A stretch of 64,000 bases of DNA from Glebionis coronaria. Taxonomy: Eukaryota > Streptophyta > Magnoliopsida > Asterales > Asteraceae. Under the pieces are notes generated by a model. That model was not told the origin of the DNA. It searched no databases and was given only the letters and a program-made list of their open reading frames with translations. How positions within the stretch are numbered: the stretch's first letter is position 1; each line of letters opens with the position of its first letter. The DNA is taken from the NCBI GenBank assembly GCA_025667525.1, contig CM046880.1, positions 595,237,895 through 595,301,894 of the forward strand, read 5' to 3'. A program made the position numbers and the translations under genes. Shown here piece after piece: positions 34,674 to 50,700 of this stretch.

Positions 34674-37600
34674 ATGTATTTGCCCAGATTCTTGTTGGAT
34701 AAAACACATCTATATGTTTGCTCTGTTTAGTTTTGGTTGTGTTTTATTGGTGTAAAAGTTGGTCAGCTAGTATTTGAGGAAGTTGTGAATGTAGTAGACA
34801 AAGAGCATCTCAACGGCACATTATAGTATAAAGGTCAAGACATGAGTGTGCTCTAACAACACGTCATGTTATTTGACCTAAAAATGATATTGTTTAACCT
34901 TGGGAAGCCTACATAGGTGAATAATATGCAAAAGAAGGACAAGTATTTTTTGACATTTCATGTAGGATCAACTTGCTTATGTATTATATGACTCTAAAAT
35001 ATTTGATTCCATGTTTTATTCTATTAAAATAAAGAGCTCTCAAGAAATAGAGTACCAAACACAATCGCTAACATACTAAAACAAATTTATATTGAAATTA
35101 TCTGAAAACGTGGGTTGCAATAAAATGGTCATAACATGTGATACATGACTCCGTTTCAAGACCAACTAAGAAAATGGATGCTTGATAAAAGGAGTACTTT
35201 TATCCAGGCAAGCATTGGTCAAAAGCGACTAAACCCGATCAAAAACTGATAAAAACCTACCAAGAACAGCTAAAAATGCCGTAACCGGCTCAAATCATCC
35301 AAACCTAAGAAAAAACCTCTAAAGTTATTTCCAGTCCATATAGACCACATAGAGGCAAAATGTATTTGCCCGGATTCTTGTTGGATAAAACACATCTATA
35401 TGTTTGCTCTGTTTAGTTTTGGTTGTGTTTTATTGGTGTAAAAGTTGGTCAGCTAGTATTTGAGGTAGTTGTGAATGTAGTAGACAAAGAGCATCTCGAC
35501 GGCACATTATAGTATAAAGGTCAAGACATGAGTGTTCTCTAACAACACTTCATGTTATTTGACCTAAAAATGATATTGTTTAACCTTGGGAAGCCTACAT
35601 AAGTGAATAATATGCAAAAGAAGGACAAGTATTTTTTGAAATTTCATGTAGGATCAACTTGCTTATGTATTATATGACTCTGAAATATTTGATTCCATGT
35701 TTTATTCTATTAAAATTAAGAGCTATCAAGAAATAGAGTACCAAACACAATCGCTAACATACAAAAACAAATTTATATTGAAATTATCTGAAAACGTGGG
35801 TTGCAATAAAATGGTCATAACATGTGATACATGACTCCGTTTCAAGACCACAACTATGAAAATGGATGCTTGAAAAAAGGAGTACTTTTATCCAGGCAAG
35901 CATTGGTCAAAAGCGACTAAACACGATCAAAAACTGATAAAAACCTACCAAGAACAGCTAAAAATGCCGTAACCGGCTCAAATCATCCAAACCTAAGAAA
36001 AAACCTCTAAAATTATTTCCAGTCCATATAGACCACATAGAGGCAAAATGTATTTGCCCGGATTCTTGTTGGATAAAACACATCTATATGTTTGCTCTGT
36101 TTAGTTTTGGTTGTGTTTTATTGGTGTAAAATTTGGTCAGCTAGTATTTGAGGTAGTTGTTAATGTAGTAGACAAAGAGCATCTCGACGGCGCATTATAG
36201 TATAAAGGTCAAGAAATGAGTGTGCTCTAACAATACGTCATGTTATTTGACCTAAAAATGATATTGTTTAACCTTGGGAAGCCTACATATGTGAATAATA
36301 TGCAAAAGAAGGACAAGTATTTTTTGACTATTCATGTAGGATCAACTTGCTTATGTATTATATGACTCTAAAATATTTGATTCCATGTTTTATTCTATTA
36401 AAATTGAGAGCTATCAAGAAATAGAGAACCAAACACAATCGCTAACATACAAAAACAAATTTATATTTAAATTATCTGAAAACGTGGGTTGCAATAAATT
36501 GGTCATAACAAGTGATAAATGACTCCGTTTCAAGACCACAACTAAGAAAATGGATGCTAGAAAAAAGGAGTACTTTTATCCAGGCAAGCATTGGTCAAAA
36601 GAAACTAAACCCGATCGAAAACTGATAAAAACCTACCAAGAACAGCTAAAAATGCCGTAACCGGCTCAAATCACCCAATCCTAAGAAAAAACCTCTAAAA
36701 TTATTTCCAGTCCATATAGACCACATAGAGGCAAAATGTATTTGCCCAGATTCTTGTTGGATAAAACACATCTATATGTTTGCTCTGTTTATTTTTGGTT
36801 GTCTTTTATTGGTGTAAAAGTTGGTCAGCTAGTATTTGAGGAAGTTGTGAATGTAGTAGACAAAGAGCATCTCAACGGCACATTATAGTATAAAGGTCAA
36901 GACATGAGTGTGCTCTAACAACACGTCATGTTATTTGACCTAAAAATGATATTGTTTAACCTTGGGAAGCCTACATAGGTGAATAATATGCAAAAGAAGG
37001 ACAAGCATTTTTTGACATTTCATGTAGGATCAACTTGCTTATGTATTATATGACTCTGAAATATTTGATTCCATGTTTTATTCTATTAAAATTAAGAGCT
37101 ATCAAGAAATAGAGTACCAAACACAATCGCTAACATACAAAAACAAATTTATATTGAAATTATCTGAAAACGTGGGTTGCAATAAAATGGTCATAACATG
37201 TGATACATGACTCCGTTTCAAGACCACAACTATGAAAATGGATGCTTGAAAAAAGGAGTACTTTTATCCAGGCAAGCATTGGTCAAAAGCGACTAAACAC
37301 GATCAAAAACTGATAAAAACCTACCAAGAACAGCTAAAAATGCCGTAACCGGCTCAAATCATCCAAACCTAAGAAAAAACCTCTAAAATTATTTCCAGTC
37401 CATATAGACCACATAGAGGCAAAATGTATTTGCCCGGATTCTTGTTGGATAAAACACATCTATATGTTTGCTCTGTTTAGTTTTGGTTGTGTTTTATTGG
37501 TGTAAAATTTGGTCAGCTAGTATTTGAGGTAGTTGTTAATGTAGTAGACAAAGAGCATCTCGACGGCGCATTATAGTATAAAGGTCAAGAAATGAGTGTG

Positions 37601-39490
37601 CTCTAACAATACGTCATGTTATTTGACCTAAAAATGATATTGTTTAACCTTGGGAAGCCTACATATGTGAATAATATGCAAAAGAAGGACAACTATTTTT
37701 TGACTATTCATGTAGGATCAACTTGCTTATGTATTATATGACTCTAAAATATTTGATTCCATGTTTTATTCTATTAAAATTGAGAGCTATCAAGAAATAG
37801 AGTACCAAACACAATCGCTAACATACAAAAACAAATTTATATTTAAATTATCTGAAAACGTGGGTTGCAATAAATTGGTCATAACAAGTGATAAATGACT
37901 CCGTTTCAAGACCACAACTAAGAAAATGGATGCTAGAAAAAAGGAGTACTTTTATCCAGGCAAGCATTGGTCAAAAGAAACTAAACCCGATCGAAAACTG
38001 ATAAAAACCTACCAAGAACAGCTAAAAATGCCGTAACCGGCTCAAATCACCCAATCCTAAGAAAAAACCTCTAAAATTATTTCCAGTCCATATAGACCAC
38101 ATAGAGGCAAAATGTATTTGCCCAGATTCTTGTTGGATAAAACACATCTATATGTTTGCTCTGTTTATTTTTGGTTGTCTTTTATTGGTGTAAAAGTTGG
38201 TCAGCTAGTATTTGAGGAAGTTGTGAATGTAGTAGACAAAGAGCATCTCAACGGCACATTATAGTATAAAGGTCAAGACATGAGTGTGCTCTAACAACAC
38301 GTCATGTTATTTGACCTAAAAATGATATTGTTTAACCTTGGGAAGCCTACATAGGTGAATAATATGCAAAAGAAGGACAAGCATTTTTTGACATTTCATG
38401 TAGGATCAACTTGCTTATGTATTATATGACTCTAAATATTTGATTCCATGTTTTATTCTATTAAAATAAAGAGCTCTCAAGAAATAGAGTACCAAACACA
38501 ATCGCTAACATACTAAAACAAATTTATATTGAAATTATCAGAAAACATGGGTTGCAATAAAATGGTCATAACATGTGATACATGACTCCGTTTCCAGACC
38601 AACTAAGAAAATGGATGCTTGATAAAAGGAGTACTTTTATCCAGGCAAGCATTGGTCAAAAGCGACTAAACCCGATCAAAAACTGCTAAAAACCTACCAA
38701 GAACAGCTAAAAATGCTGTAACCGGCTCAAATCATCCAAACCTAAGAAAAAACCTCTAAAGTTATTTCCAGTCCATATAGACCACATAGAGGCAAAATGT
38801 ATTTGCCCGGATTCTTGTTGGATAAAACACATCTATATGTTTGCTCTGTTTAGTTTTGGTTGTGTTTTATTGGTGTAAAAGTTGGTCAGCTAGTATTTGA
38901 GGTAGTTGTGAATGTAGTAGACAAAGAGCATCTCGACGGCACATTATAGTATAAAGGTCAAGACATGAGTGTTCTCTAACAACACTTCATGTTATTTGAC
39001 CTAAAAATGATATTGTTTAACCTTGGGAAGCCTACATAAGTGAATAATATGCAAAAGAAGGACAAGTATTTTTTGACATTTCATGTAGGATCAACTTGCT
39101 TATGTATTATATGACTCTGAAATATTTGATTCCATGTTTTATTCTATTAAAATTAAGAGCTATCAAGAAATAGAGTACCAAACACAATCGCTAACATACA
39201 AACACAAATTTATATTGAAATTATCTGAAAACGTGGGTTGCAATAAAATGGTCATAACATGTGATACATGACTCTGTTTCAAGACCACAACTATGAAAAT
39301 GGATGCTTGAAAAAAGGAGTACTTTTATCCAGGCAAGCATTGGTCAAAAGCGACTAAACACGATCAAAAACTGATAAAAACCTACCAAGAACAGCTAAAA
39401 ATGCCGTAACCGGCTCAAATCATCTAAACCTAAGAAAAAACCTCTAAAATTATTTCCAGTCCATATAGACCACATAGAGGCAAAATGTAT
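34674..39490 (+). repeat. Compound block with 2062-bp (trimer) and 1375-bp (dimer) periods
   Basis: gaggaagttgtgaatg occurs near 34776, 36838 and 38213, giving spacings of 2062 then 1375. gtaaaatttggtcag occurs near 36126, 37501 and 39564, spacings 1375 then 2063. A 2-base loss (agaccaactaag) is shared at about 35160 and 38597, five monomers apart. A trimer unit appears to have been partly duplicated as a nested dimer. Confidence 0.75.
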
Positions 39491-41548
39491 TTGCCCGGAT
39501 TCTTGTTGGATAAAACACATCTATATGTTTGCTCTGTTTAGTTTTGGTTGTGTTTTATTGGTGTAAAATTTGGTCAGCTAGTATTTGAGGTAGTTGTGAA
39601 TGTAGTAGACAAAGAGCATCTCGACGGCGCATTATAGTATAAAGGTCAAGACATGAGTGTGCTCTAACAACACGTCATGTTATTTGACCTAAAAATGATA
39701 TTGTTTAACCTTGGGAAGCCTACATATGTGAATAATATGCAAAAGAAGGACAAGTATTTTTTGACATTTCATGTAGGATCAACTTGCTTATGTATTATAT
39801 GACTCTAAAATATTTGATTCCATGTTTTATTCTATTAAAATTGAGAGCTATCGAGAAATAGAGTACCAAACACAATCGCTAACATACAAAAACAAATTTA
39901 TATTGAAATTATCTGAAAACGTGGGTTGCAATAAAATGATCATAACATGTGATACATGACTCTATTTCAAGACCACAACTAAGAAAATGGATGCTTGAAA
40001 AAAGGAGTACTTTTATCCAGGCAAGCATTGGTCAAAAGCGACTAAACCCGATCAAAAACTGATAAAAACCTACCAAGAACAGCTAAAAATGCTGTAACCG
40101 GCTCAAATCATCCAAACCTAAGAAAAAACCTCTAAAATTATTTCCAGTCCATATAGACCACATAGAGGCAAAATGTATTTTCCCGGATTCTTGATGGATA
40201 AAACACATCTATATGTTTGCTCTGTTTAGTTTTGGTTGTGTTTTATTAGTGTAAAAGTTGGTCAGCTAGTATTTTAGGTAGTTGTGAATGTAGTAGACAA
40301 AGAGCATCTCGGCGGCACATTATAGTATAAAGGTCAAGACATGAGTGTGCTCTAACAACACGTCATGTTATTTGACCTAAAAATGATATTGTTTAACCTT
40401 GGGAAGCCTACATAGGTGAATAATATGCAAAAGAAGGACAAGTATTTTTTGACATTTCATGTAGGATCAACTTGCTTATGTATTATATGACTCTAATATA
40501 TTTGATTCCATGTTTTATTCTATTAAAATTGAGAGCTATCGAGAAATAGAGTACCAAACACAATCGCTAACATACAAAAACAAATTTATATTGAAATTAT
40601 CTGAAAACGTGGGTTGCAATAAAATGGTCATAACATGTGATACATGACTCCGTTTCAAGACCAAAACTAAGAAAATGGATGCTTGAAAAAAGGAGTACTT
40701 TTATCCAGGCAAGCATTGGTCAAAAGCGACTAAACCTGATCAAAAACTGATAAAAAGCTACCAAGAACAGCTAAAAATGCCGTAACCGGCTCAAATCATC
40801 CAAACCTAAGAAAAAACCTCTAAAATTATTTCCAGTCCATATAGACAACATAGAGGCAAAATGTATTTGCCCGGATTCTTGTTGGATAAAACACATCTAT
40901 ATGTTTGCTCTGTTTAGTTTTGGTTGTGTTTTATTGGTGTAAAAGTTGGTCAGCTAGTATTTGAGGTAGTTGTGAATGTAGTAGACAAAGAGCATCTCGA
41001 CGGCACATTATAGTATAAAGGTCAAGACATGAGTGTGCTCTAACAACACGTCATGTTATTTGACCTAAAAATGATATTGTTTAACCTTGGGAAGCCTACA
41101 TAGGTGAATAATATGCAAAAGAAGGACAAGTATTTTATGACATTTCATGTAGGATCAACTTGCTTATGTATTATATGACTCTAAAATATTTGATTCCATG
41201 TTTTATTCTATTAAAATAAAGAGCTATCAAGAAATAGAGTACCAAACACAATCGCTAACATACTAAAACAAATTTATATTGAAATTATCTGAAAACGTGG
41301 GTTGCAATAAAATGGTCATAACATGTGATACATGACTCCGTTTCAAGACCACAACTAAGAAAATGGATGCTTGAAAAAAGGAGTACTTTTATCTAGGCAA
41401 GCATTGGTCAAAAGTGACTAAACCCGATCAAAAACTGATAAAAACCTACCAAGAACAGCTAAAAATGCCGTAACCGGCTAAAATCATCCAAACCTAAGAA
41501 AAAACCTCTAAAATTATTTCCAGTCCATATAGACCACATAGAGGAAAA

Positions 41549-44500
41549 ATGTATTTGCCCGGATTCTTGTTGGATAAAACACATCTATATGTTTGCTCTG
41601 TTTAGTTTTGGTTGTGTTTTATTGGTGTAAAAGTTGGTCAGCTAGTATTTGAGGTAGTTGTGAATGTAGTAGACAAAGAGCATCTCGACGGCACATTATA
41701 GTATAAAGGTCAAGACATGAGTGTGCTCTAACAACACGTCATGTTATTTGACCTAAAAATGATATTGTTTAACCTTGGGAAGCCTACATAGGTGAATAAT
41801 ATGCAAAAGAAGGACAAGTATTTTTTGACATTTCATGTAGGATCAACTTGCTTATGTATTATATGACTCTAAAATATTTGATTCCATGTTTTATTCTATT
41901 AAAATTGAGATCTATCGAGAAATAGAGTCCCAAACATAATCGCTAACATACAAAAAAAAATTTATATTGAAATTATCTGAAAACGTGGGTTGCAATAAAA
42001 TGGTCATAACATGTGATACATGACTCCGTTTCAAGACCACAACTAAGAAAATGGATGCTTGAAAAAAGGAGTACTTTTATCCAGGAAAGCATTGGTCAAA
42101 AGCGACTAAACCCGATCAAAAACTGATAAAAACCACCAAGAACAGCTAAAAATGCCGTAACCGGCTCAAATCATCCAAACCTAAGAAAAAACCTCTAAAA
42201 TTATTTCCAGTCCATATAGACCACATTGAGGCAAAATATGTTTGCCCGGATTCTTGTTGGATAAAACACATCTATATGTTTGCTCTGTTTAGTTTTAGTT
42301 GTGTTTTATTGGTGTAAAAGTTGGTCAGCTAGTATTTGAGGTAGTTGTGAATGTAGTAGACAAAGAGCATCTCGACGGCACATTATAGTATAAAGGTCAA
42401 GACATGAGTGTGCTCTAACAACACGTCATGTTATTTGACCTAAAAATGTTATTGTTTAACCTTGGGAAGCCTACATAGGTGAATAATATGCAAAAGAAGG
42501 ACAAGTATTTTTTGACATTTCATGTAGGATCAACTTGCTTATGTATTATATGACTCTAAAATATTTGATTCCATGTTTTATTCTATTAAAATAAAGAGCT
42601 ATCAAGAAATAGAGTACCAAACACAATCGCTAACATACTAAAACAAATTTATATTGAAATTATCTGAAAACGTGGGTTGCAATAAAATGGTCATAACATG
42701 TGATACATGACTCCGTTTCAAGACCACAACTAAGAAAATGGATGCTTGAAAAAAGGAGTACTGTTATCCAGGCAAGCATTGGTCAAAAGCGACTAAACCC
42801 GATCAAAATCTGATAAAAACCTACCAAGAATAGCTAAAAATGCCGTAACCGGCTCAAATCATCCAAACCTAAGAAAAAACCTCTAAAATTATTTCCAGTC
42901 CATATAGACCACATAGAGGCAAAATGTATTTGCCCGGATTCTTGTTGGATAAAACACATCTATATGTTTGCTCTGTTTAGTTTTGGTTGTGTTTTATTGG
43001 TGTAAAAGTTGGTCAGCTAGTATTTGAGGTAGTTGTGAATGTAGTAGACAAAGAGCATCTCGACGACACATTATAGTATAAAGGTCAAGACATGAGTGTG
43101 CTCTAACAACACGTCATGTTATTTGACCTAAAAATGATATTGTTTAACCTTGGGAAGCCTACATAGGTGAATAATATGCAAAAGAAGGACAAGTATTTTT
43201 TGACATTTCATATAGGATCAACTTGCTTATGTATTATATGACTCTAAAATATTTGATTCCATGTTTTATTCTTTTAAAATTAAGAGCTATCAAGAAATAG
43301 AGTACCAAACACAATCGCTAACATACAAAAACAAATCTATATTGAAATTATTTGAAAACGTGGGTTGCAATAAAATGGTCATAACATGTGATACATGACT
43401 CCGTTTCAAGACCACAACTAAGAAAATGGATGCTTGAAAAAAGGAGTACTTTTATCCAGGAAAGCATTGGTCAAAAGCGACTAAACCCGATCAAAAACTG
43501 ATAAAAACCACCAAGAACAGCTAAAAATGCCGTAACCGGCTCAAATCATCCAAACCTAAGAAAAAACCTCTAAAATTATTTCCAGTCCATATAGACCACA
43601 TTGAGGCAAAATATATTTGCCCGGATTCTTGTTGGATAAAACACATCTATATGTTTGCTCTGTTTAGTTTTGGTTGTGTTTTATTGGTGTAAAAGTTGGT
43701 TAGCTAGTATTTGAGGTAGTTGTGAATGTAGTAGACAAAGAGCATCTCGACGGCACATTATAGTATAAAGGTTAAGACATGAGTGTGCTCTAACAACACG
43801 TCATGTTATTTGACCTAAAAATGTTATTGTTTAACCTTGGGAAGCCTACATAGGTGAATAATATGCAAAAGAAGGACAAGTATTTTTTGACATTTCATGT
43901 AGGATCAACTTGCTTATGTATTATATGACTCTAAAATATTTGATTCCATGTTTTATTCTATTAAAATAAAGAGCTATCAAGAAATAGAGTACCAAACACA
44001 ATCGCTAACATACTAAAACAAATTTATATTGAAATTATCTGAAAACGTGGGTTGCAATAAAATGGTCATAACATGTGATACATGACTCCGTTTCAAGACC
44101 ACAACTAAGAAAATGGATGCTTGAAAAAAGGAGTACTTTTATCTAGGCAAGCATTGGTCAAAAGTGACTAAACCCGATCAAAAACTGATAAAAACCTACC
44201 AAGAACAGCTAAAAATGCCGTAACCGGCTAAAATCATCCAAACCTAAGAAAAAACCTCTAAAATTATTTCCAGTCCATATAGACCACATAGAGGAAAAAT
44301 GTATTTGCCCGGATTCTTGTTGGATAAAACACATCTATATGTTTGCTCTGTTTAGTTTTGGTTGTGTTTTATTGGTGTAAAAGTTGGTCAGCTAGTATTT
44401 GAGGTAGTTGTGAATGTAGTAGACAAAGAGCATCTCGACGGCACATTATAGTATAAAGGTCAAGACATGAGTGTGCTCTAACAACACGTCATGTTATTTG

Positions 44501-47048
44501 ACCTAAAAATGATATTGTTTAACCTTGGGAAGCCTACATAGGTGAATAATATGCAAAAGAAGGACAAGTATTTTTTGACATTTCATGTAGGATCAACTTG
44601 CTTATGTATTATATGACTCTAAAATATTTGATTCCATGTTTTATTCTATTAAAATTGAGATCTATCGAGAAATAGAGTCCCAAACATAATCGCTAACATA
44701 CAAAAAAAAATTTATATTGAAATTATCTGAAAACGTGGGTTGCAATAAAATGGTCATAACATGTGATACATGACTCCGTTTCAAGACCACAACTAAGAAA
44801 ATGGATGCTTGAAAAAAGGAGTACTTTTATCCAGGAAAGCATTGGTCAAAAGCGACTAAACCCGATCAAAAACTGATAAAAACCACCAAGAACAGCTAAA
44901 AATGCCGTAACCGGCTCAAATCATCCAAACCTAAGAAAAAACCTCTAAAATTATTTCCAGTCCATATAGACCACATTGAGGCAAAATATGTTTGCCCGGA
45001 TTCTTGTTGGATAAAACACATCTATATGTTTGCTCTGTTTAGTTTTAGTTGTGTTTTATTGGTGTAAAAGTTGGTCAGCTAGTATTTGAGGTAGTTGTGA
45101 ATGTAGTAGACAAAGAGCATCTCGACGGCACATTATAGTATAAAGGTCAAGACATGAGTGTGCTCTAACAACACGTCATGTTATTTGACCTAAAAATGTT
45201 ATTGTTTAACCTTGGGAAGCCTACATAGGTGAATAATATGCAAAAGAAGGACAAGTATTTTTTGACATTTCATGTAGGATCAACTTGCTTATGTATTATA
45301 TGACTCTAAAATATTTGATTCCATGTTTTATTCTATTAAAATAAAGAGCTATCAAGAAATAGAGTACCAAACACAATCGCTAACATACTAAAACAAATTT
45401 ATATTGAAATTATCTGAAAACGTGGGTTGCAATAAAATGGTCATAACATGTGATACATGACTCCGTTTCAAGACCACAACTAAGAAAATGGATGCTTGAA
45501 AAAAGGAGTACTGTTATCCAGGCAAGCATTGGTCAAAAGCGACTAAACCCGATCAAAATCTGATAAAAACCTACCAAGAATAGCTAAAAATGCCGTAACC
45601 GGCTCAAATCATCCAAACCTAAGAAAAAACCTCTAAAATTATTTCCAGGCCATATAGACCACATAGAGGCAAAATGTATTTGCCCGGATTCTTGTTGGAT
45701 AAAACACATCTATATGTTTGCTCTGTTTAGTTTTGGTTGTGTTTTATTGGTGTAAAAGTTGGTCAGCTAGTATTTGAGGTAGTTGTGAATGTAGTAGACA
45801 AAGAGCATCTCGACGACACATTATAGTATAAAGGTCAAGACATGAGTGTGCTCTAACAACACGTCATGTTATTTGACCTAAAAATGATATTGTTTAACCT
45901 TGGGAAGCCTACATAGGTGAATAATATGCAAAAGAAGGACAAGTATTTTTTGACATTTCATATAGGATCAACTTGCTTATGTATTATATGACTCTAAAAT
46001 ATTTGATTCCATGTTTTATTCTTTTAAAATTAAGAGCTATCAAGAAATAGAGTACCAAACACAATCGCTAACATACAAAAACAAATCTATATTGAAATTA
46101 TTTGAAAACGTGGGTTGCAATAAAATGGTCATAACATGTGATACATGACTCCGTTTCAAGACCACAACTAAGAAAATGGATGCTTGAAAAAAGGAGTACT
46201 TTTATCCAGGAAAGCATTGGTCAAAAGCGACTAAACCCGATCAAAAACTGATAAAAACCACCAAGAACAGCTAAAAATGCCGTAACCGGCTCAAATCATC
46301 CAAACCTAAGAAAAAACCTCTAAAATTATTTCCAGTCCATATAGACCACATTGAGGCAAAATATATTTGCCCGGATTCTTGTTGGATAAAACACATCTAT
46401 ATGTTTGCTCTGTTTAGTTTTGGTTGTGTTTTATTGGTGTAAAAGTTGGTTAGCTAGTATTTGAGGTAGTTGTGAATGTAGTAGACAAAGAGCATCTCGA
46501 CGGCACATTATAGTATAAAGGTCAAGACATGAGTGTGCTCTAACAACACGTCATGTTATTTGACCTAAAAATGTTATTGTTTAACCTTGGGAAGCCTACA
46601 TAGGTGAATAATATGCAAAAGAAGGACAAGTATTTTTTGACATTTCATGTAGGATCAACTTGCTTATGTATTATATGACTCTAAAATATTTGATTCCATG
46701 TTTTATTCTATTAAAATAAAGAGCTATCAAGAAATAGAGTACCAAACACAATCGCTAACATACTAAAACAAATTTATATTGAAATTATCTGAAAACGTGG
46801 GTTGCAATAAAATGGTCATAACATGTGATACATGACTCCGTTTCAAGACCACAACTAAGAAAATGGATGCTTGAAAAAAGGAGTACTTTTATCCAGGCAA
46901 GCATTGGTCAAAAGCGACTAAACCCGATCAAAAACTGATAAAAACCTACCAAGAATAGCTAAAAATGCCGTAACCGGCTCAAATCATCCAAACCTAAGAA
47001 AAAACCTCTAAAATTATTTCCAGTCCATATAGACCACATAGAGGCAAA
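41549..47048 (+). repeat. Two copies of a 2750-bp tetrameric higher-order repeat
   Basis: Units start at 41549 and 44299. Shared private variants include gaggaaaaatgtatttg, caaaaaaaaatttatattg, gcaaaatatgtttgcccgg (near 42231 and 44981), agttttagttgtg, gagtactgttatcc, aagaatagctaaaa and catataggatcaac. The two copies differ by only a few bases along 2750 bp, so this duplication is among the most recent events in the array. Confidence 0.9.
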
Positions 47049-47736
47049 ATATATTTGCCCGGATTCTTGTTGGATAAAACACATCTATATGTTTGCTCTG
47101 TTTAGTTTTGGTTGTGTTTTATTGGTGTAAAAGTTGGTCAGCTAGTATTTGAGGTAGTTGTGAATGTAGTAGACAAAGAGCATCTCGACGGCACATTATA
47201 GTATAAAGGTCAAGACATGAGTGTGCTCTAACAACACGTCATGTTATTTGACCTAAAAATGATATTGTTTAACCTTGGGAAGCCTACATAGGTGAATAAT
47301 ATGCAAAAGAAGGACAAGTATTTTTTGACATTTCATGTAGGATCAACTTGCTTATGTATTATATGACTCTAAAATATTTGATTCCATGTTTTATTCTTTT
47401 AAAATTAAGAGCTATCAAGAAATAGAGTACCAAACACAATCGCTAACATACAAAAACAAATCTATATTGAAATTATTTGAAAACGTGGGTTGCAATAAAA
47501 TGGTCATAACATGTGATACATGACTCCGTTTCAAGACCACAACTAAGAAAATGGATGCTTGAAAAAAGGAGTACTTTTATCCAGGCAAGCATTGGTCAAA
47601 AGCGACTAAACCCGATCAAAAACTGATAAAAACCTACCAAGAACAGCTAAAAATGCCGTAACCGGCTCAAATCATCCAAACCTAAGAAAAAACCTCTAAA
47701 ATTATTTCCAGTCCATATAGACCACATAGAGGCAAA

Positions 47737-50700
47737 ATGTATTTGTCAGGATTCTTGTTGGATAAAACACATCTATATGTTTGCTCTGTTTAGTTTTGGT
47801 TGTGTTTTATTGGTGTAAAAGTTGGTCAGGTAGTATTTGAGGTAGTTGTGAATGTAGTAGACAAAGAGCATCTCGACAACACATTATAGTATAAAGGTCA
47901 AGACATGAGTGTGCTCTAACAACACGTCATGTTATTTGACCTAAAAATTATATTGTTTAACCTTGGGAAGCCTACATAGGTGAATAATATGCAAAAGAAG
48001 GACAAGTATTTTTTGACATTTCATGTAGGATCAACTTGCTTATGTATTATATGACTCTAAAATATTTGATTCCATGTTTTATTCTATTAAAATAAGGAGC
48101 TATCAAGAAATAGAGTACCAAACACAATCGCTAACATACTAAAACAAATTTATATTGAAATTATCTGAAAACGTGGGTTGCAATAAAATGGTCATAACAT
48201 GTGATACATGACTCTGTTTCAAGACCACAACTAAGAAAATGGATTCTTGAAAAAAGGAGTACTTTTATCCAGGCAAGCATTGGTCAAAAGCGACTAAACC
48301 CGATCAAAAACTGATAAAAACCTACCAAGAACAGCTAAAACTGCTGTAACCGGCTCAAATCATCCAAACCTAAGAAAAAACCTCTAAAATTATTTCTAGT
48401 CCATATAGACCACGTAGAGGCAACATGTATTTGCCCGGATTCTTGTTGGATAAAACACATCTATATGTTTGCTCTGTTTAGTTTTGGTTGTGTTTTATTG
48501 GTGTAAAAGTTGGTCAGCTAGTATTTGAGGTAGTTGTGAATGTAGTAGACAAAGAGCATCTCGACGGCACATTATAGTATAAAGGTCAAGACATGAGTGT
48601 GCTCTAACAACACGTCATGTTATTTGACCTAAAAATGATATTGTTTAACCTTGGGAAGCCTACATAGGTGAATAATATGCAAAAGAAGGACAAGTATTTT
48701 TTGACATTTCATGTAGGATCAACTTGCTTATGTATTATATGACTCTAAAAAATTTGATTCCATATTTTATTCTATTAAAATTGAGAGCTATCAAGAAATA
48801 GAGTACCAAACACAATCGCTAACATACAAAAACAAATTTATAATGAAATTATCTGAAAACGTGGGTTGCAATAAAATGGTCATAACATGTGATACATGAC
48901 TCCGTTTCAAGACCACAACTAAGAAAATGGATGCTTGAAAAAAGGAGTACTTTTATCCAAGCAAGCATTGGTCAAAAGCGACTCAACCCGATCAAAAACT
49001 GATAAAAACCTACCAAGAACAGCTAAAAATGCTGTAACCGGCTCAAATCATCCAAACCTAAGAAAAAACCTCTAAAATTATTTCCAGTCCATATAGACTA
49101 CATAGAGGCAAAATGTATTTACCCGGATTCTTGTTGGATAAAACACATCTATATGTTTGCTCTGTTTAGTTTTGGTTGTGTTTTATTGGTGTAAAAGTTG
49201 GTCAGCTAGTATTTGAGGTAGTTGTGAATGTAGTAGACAAAGAGCATCTCGACGGCACATTATAGTATAAAGGTCAAGACATGAGTGTGCTCTAACAACA
49301 CGTCATGTTATTTGACCTAAAAATGATATTGTTTAACCTTGGGAAGCCTACATAGGTGAATAATATGCAAAAGAAGGACAAGTATTTTTTGACATTTCAT
49401 GTAGGATCAACTTGCTTATGTATTATATGACTCTAAAATATTTGATTCCATGTTTTATTCTATTAAAATTGAGAGCTATCAAGAAATAGAGTACCAAACA
49501 CAATCGCTAACATACAAAAACAAATTTATAATGAAATTATCTGAAAACGTGGGTTGCAATAAAATGGTCATAACATGTGATACATGACTCCGTTTCAAGA
49601 CCACAACTAAGAAAATGGATGCTTGAAAAAAGGAGTACTTTTATCCAGGCAAGCATTGGTCAAAAGCGACTAAACCCGATCAAAATCTGATAAAAACCTA
49701 CCAAGAACAGCTAAAAATGCCGTAACCGGTTCAAATCATCCAAACCTAAGAAAAAACCTCTAAAATTATTTCCAGTCAATATAGACCACATAGAGGCAAA
49801 ATGTATTTGCCCAGATTCTTGTTGGATAAAACACATCTATATGTTTGCTCTGTTTAGTTTTGGTTGTGTTTTATTCGTGTAAAAGTTGGTCAGCTAGTAT
49901 TTGAGGTAGTTGTGAATGTAGTAGACAAAGAGCATTTCTACGGCACATTATAGTATAAAGGTCAAGACATGAGTGTGCTCTAACAACACATCATGTTATT
50001 TGACCTAAAAATGATATTGTTTAACCTTGGGAAGCCTACATAGGTGAATAATATGCAAAAGAAGGACAAGTATTTTTTGACATTTCATGTAGGATCAACT
50101 TGCTTATGTATTATATGACACTTTTATATTTGATTCCATATTTTATTCTATTAAAATAAAGAGCTATCAAGAAATAGAGTACCAAACACAATCGCTAACA
50201 TACTAAAACAAATTTATATTGAAATTATCTGAAAACGTGGGTTGCAATAAAATGGTCATAACATGTGATACATGACTCCGTTTCAAGACCACAACTAAGA
50301 AAATGGATGCTTGAAAAAAGGAGTACTTTTATCCAGGCAAGCATTGGTCAAAAGCGACTAAACCCGATCAAAAACTGATAAAAACCTACCAAGAACAACT
50401 AAAAATGCCGTAACCGGCTCAAATCATCGAAACCTAAGAAAAAACCTCTAAAATTATTTCCAGTCCATATAGACTACATAGAGGCAAAATGTATTTGCCC
50501 GGATTCTTGTTGGATAAAACACATCTATATGTTTGCTCTATTTAGTTTTGGTTGTGTTTTATTGGTGTAAAAGTTGGTCAGCTAGTATTTGAGGTAGTTG
50601 TGAATGTAGTAGACAAAGAGCATCTCGACGGCACATTATAGTATAAAGGTCAAGACATGAGTGTGCTCTAACAACACGTCATGTTATTTGACCTAAAAAT

